Assembly: GCA_032355985.1 (NCBI GenBank)
Contig: JAUKVZ010000002.1
Coordinates: 496,001 to 560,000, forward strand
Length of the DNA stretch: 64,000 nt
Direction of reading: 5' to 3'
From: Sarcodiotheca gaudichaudii
Lineage: Eukaryota; Rhodophyta; Florideophyceae; Gigartinales; Solieriaceae
Shown here: one piece after another, positions 63,194 through 64,000 of the stretch
Layout of the letters: each line of letters opens with the position of its first letter
How positions within the stretch are numbered: the first letter of the stretch is position 1
Notes under the pieces: model-generated
What the model saw: only the letters and a program-made list of their open reading frames with translations
Told to the model about the DNA's origin: nothing
Database searches by the model: none
Program-made: the position numbers and the translations under genes

Positions 63194-64000
63194 TCAGCTG
63201 AGATGGATCACGTGGCCCGGCGCCTTCAGGGCTCGACGCACGCTTTCCGGCGCCGGCTTATTCGGACTCACGATGTAGTAGACCAGATCCCCGTTGCGCC
63301 AGATGAAGCACGGGTTCGCGCCGGAGGAGGCCTCGTCGGCGCAGTACAGCTCGTTGGTGGCAAACGTCACATCCGTGGGCGCATGCTGGATGAAGACGCT
63401 GATCTCCTGATCCGGATCCTCAACCGATCGATAGATCAGATGCACCGAGGAGCCGCCGCCCGGAACGCCGCACCGACCCAGCCCGACGAACTCGTACCCG
63501 GTGTCGCCGATGTCCAGAGAGGTTGGCGCCTCGCCCAGGTGACTCGTGGCGAACTTCGTCGCCTCCTCAACATTGCGATGCACCAGCTTCGCGTTCTTGT
63601 GATCCGAATCCGTCATGCACCGATCATGGGCGCCTTCAACGAAGGAGACGGCTTGCGCTCCGTAGTCGCTCCAGCCCTGCGGCATCAAGGGCGTCGACGT
63701 CGAGCGAACGATGATCGACACCGTCAGCGCCATCACCACGATCGCGGCGATCGCCAGGAAGCCGCGCCCGCCCGACCAGAACGAACGCGAAGTCGTCGCG
63801 CGTCCGCCGATCGTCGTCGGACCGTCATAGCCCTCGAGCGTCTGCGCGACCGAATCACGAAGCGACGCGGGGGCGCTTTCAGCGCCGAGACTCTGCGCGA
63901 CGCTTTCACGCAAATTTCGTTCAAAATCGATCCGCTGCTGATCCTCAGGATGCTCCGCCAGATGCGCCTCAAGACGCTCCTGCTGCGCCGGCGTCAGCTC
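63194..64000 (-). CDS. Membrane anti-sigma-factor-like protein (5' partial)
   Basis: The frame stays open to the right edge (64000), so the start lies outside. The visible N-terminal part (LTPAQQERLEAHLAEHPEDQ) matches the zinc-finger-like anti-sigma factors common in Planctomycetes, without the Cys pair in view. One helix (FLAIAAIVVMALTVSIIV) leads to a periplasmic domain with several Cys and HIYRSVEDPDQEISVFI-like strands. The C-terminal GDLVYYIVSPNKPAPESVRR is typical. An ECF sigma gene would be expected beyond the edge. Confidence 0.7.
   Translation of the reverse strand, partial: ELTPAQQERLEAHLAEHPEDQQRIDFERNLRESVAQSLGAESAPASLRDSVAQTLEGYDGPTTIGGRATTSRSFWSGGRGFLAIAAIVVMALTVSIIVRSTSTPLMPQGWSDYGAQAVSFVEGAHDRCMTDSDHKNAKLVHRNVEEATKFATSHLGEAPTSLDIGDTGYEFVGLGRCGVPGGGSSVHLIYRSVEDPDQEISVFIQHAPTDVTFATNELYCADEASSGANPCFIWRNGDLVYYIVSPNKPAPESVRRALKAPGHVIHLS

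Noticed and set aside
1-64000. tRNA, rRNA, CRISPR arrays, insertion sequences, prophage
   Set aside because: None recognised on reading; no regularly spaced repeats, transposase motifs or phage structural genes were seen.

Overview
The window is GC-rich, densely coded bacterial DNA that most resembles a planctomycete of the class Phycisphaerae. Three secreted proteins end in the same short Asp/Gly-rich dockerin-like pair of repeats (DLAELIG.WG type) common in that group. There is also a planctomycete-style prepilin-like protein, a choice-of-anchor I propeller, a MoxR/DUF58/VWA operon, and a dnaN gene that is not next to dnaA. A run of exactly 100 N (39757-39856) marks a scaffold gap, so this is a draft assembly. 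I saw no rRNA, tRNA, CRISPR array, insertion sequence or prophage.

Layout. 1-10.8 kb holds mixed housekeeping and surface genes: the 3' part of an Ada-type DNA repair gene, a choice-of-anchor I lipoprotein-like protein, a lamin-tail/dockerin-like secreted protein, a prepilin-like protein, a sulfotransferase, a zinc-ribbon/PH membrane protein, a DUF418 membrane protein, a HAD phosphatase and an acylphosphatase. 11.3-15.2 kb is the dnaG-rpoD pair, closed by a strong terminator, followed by RNase R and an ExoD-like protein. 18.4-20.6 kb carries a membrane protein and a BtuF-like binding protein on the minus strand.

20.7-32.3 kb is one long plus-strand type II secretion operon: secretin GspD, ATPase GspE, GspF, pseudopilins G, I-like, J-like and K-like, a GspC/PilP-like protein, GspL-like, GspM-like and a TPR lipoprotein. 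Most genes overlap by 4 bp. The dockerin-tagged proteins elsewhere in the window are plausible cargo, but this is inference. 32.5-46 kb holds a large dockerin-tagged secreted protein, acetyl-CoA synthetase, a YceH protein, two tandem OprP-type porins (the second interrupted by the gap), transketolase, dnaN, and a dockerin-tagged trypsin-like protease.

46-59.5 kb is the most unusual region. A low-molecular-weight phosphatase and RpiB are followed by seven tightly packed genes. These encode a membrane coiled-coil protein, an iron-type ABC substrate-binding lipoprotein, one polypeptide that joins a double ABC permease to an NHL propeller, a VWA/GATase-like membrane protein, MoxR, DUF58 and a BatA-type VWA protein. 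Five of the six junctions are 4-bp overlaps. No ABC ATPase is encoded in the window. The importer parts therefore appear built into a MoxR-type module that is normally thought to assemble or activate envelope proteins. The right end holds a PocR/GAF/SpoIIE-type phosphatase, a TPR secreted protein and the 3' part of a membrane anti-sigma-factor-like gene.
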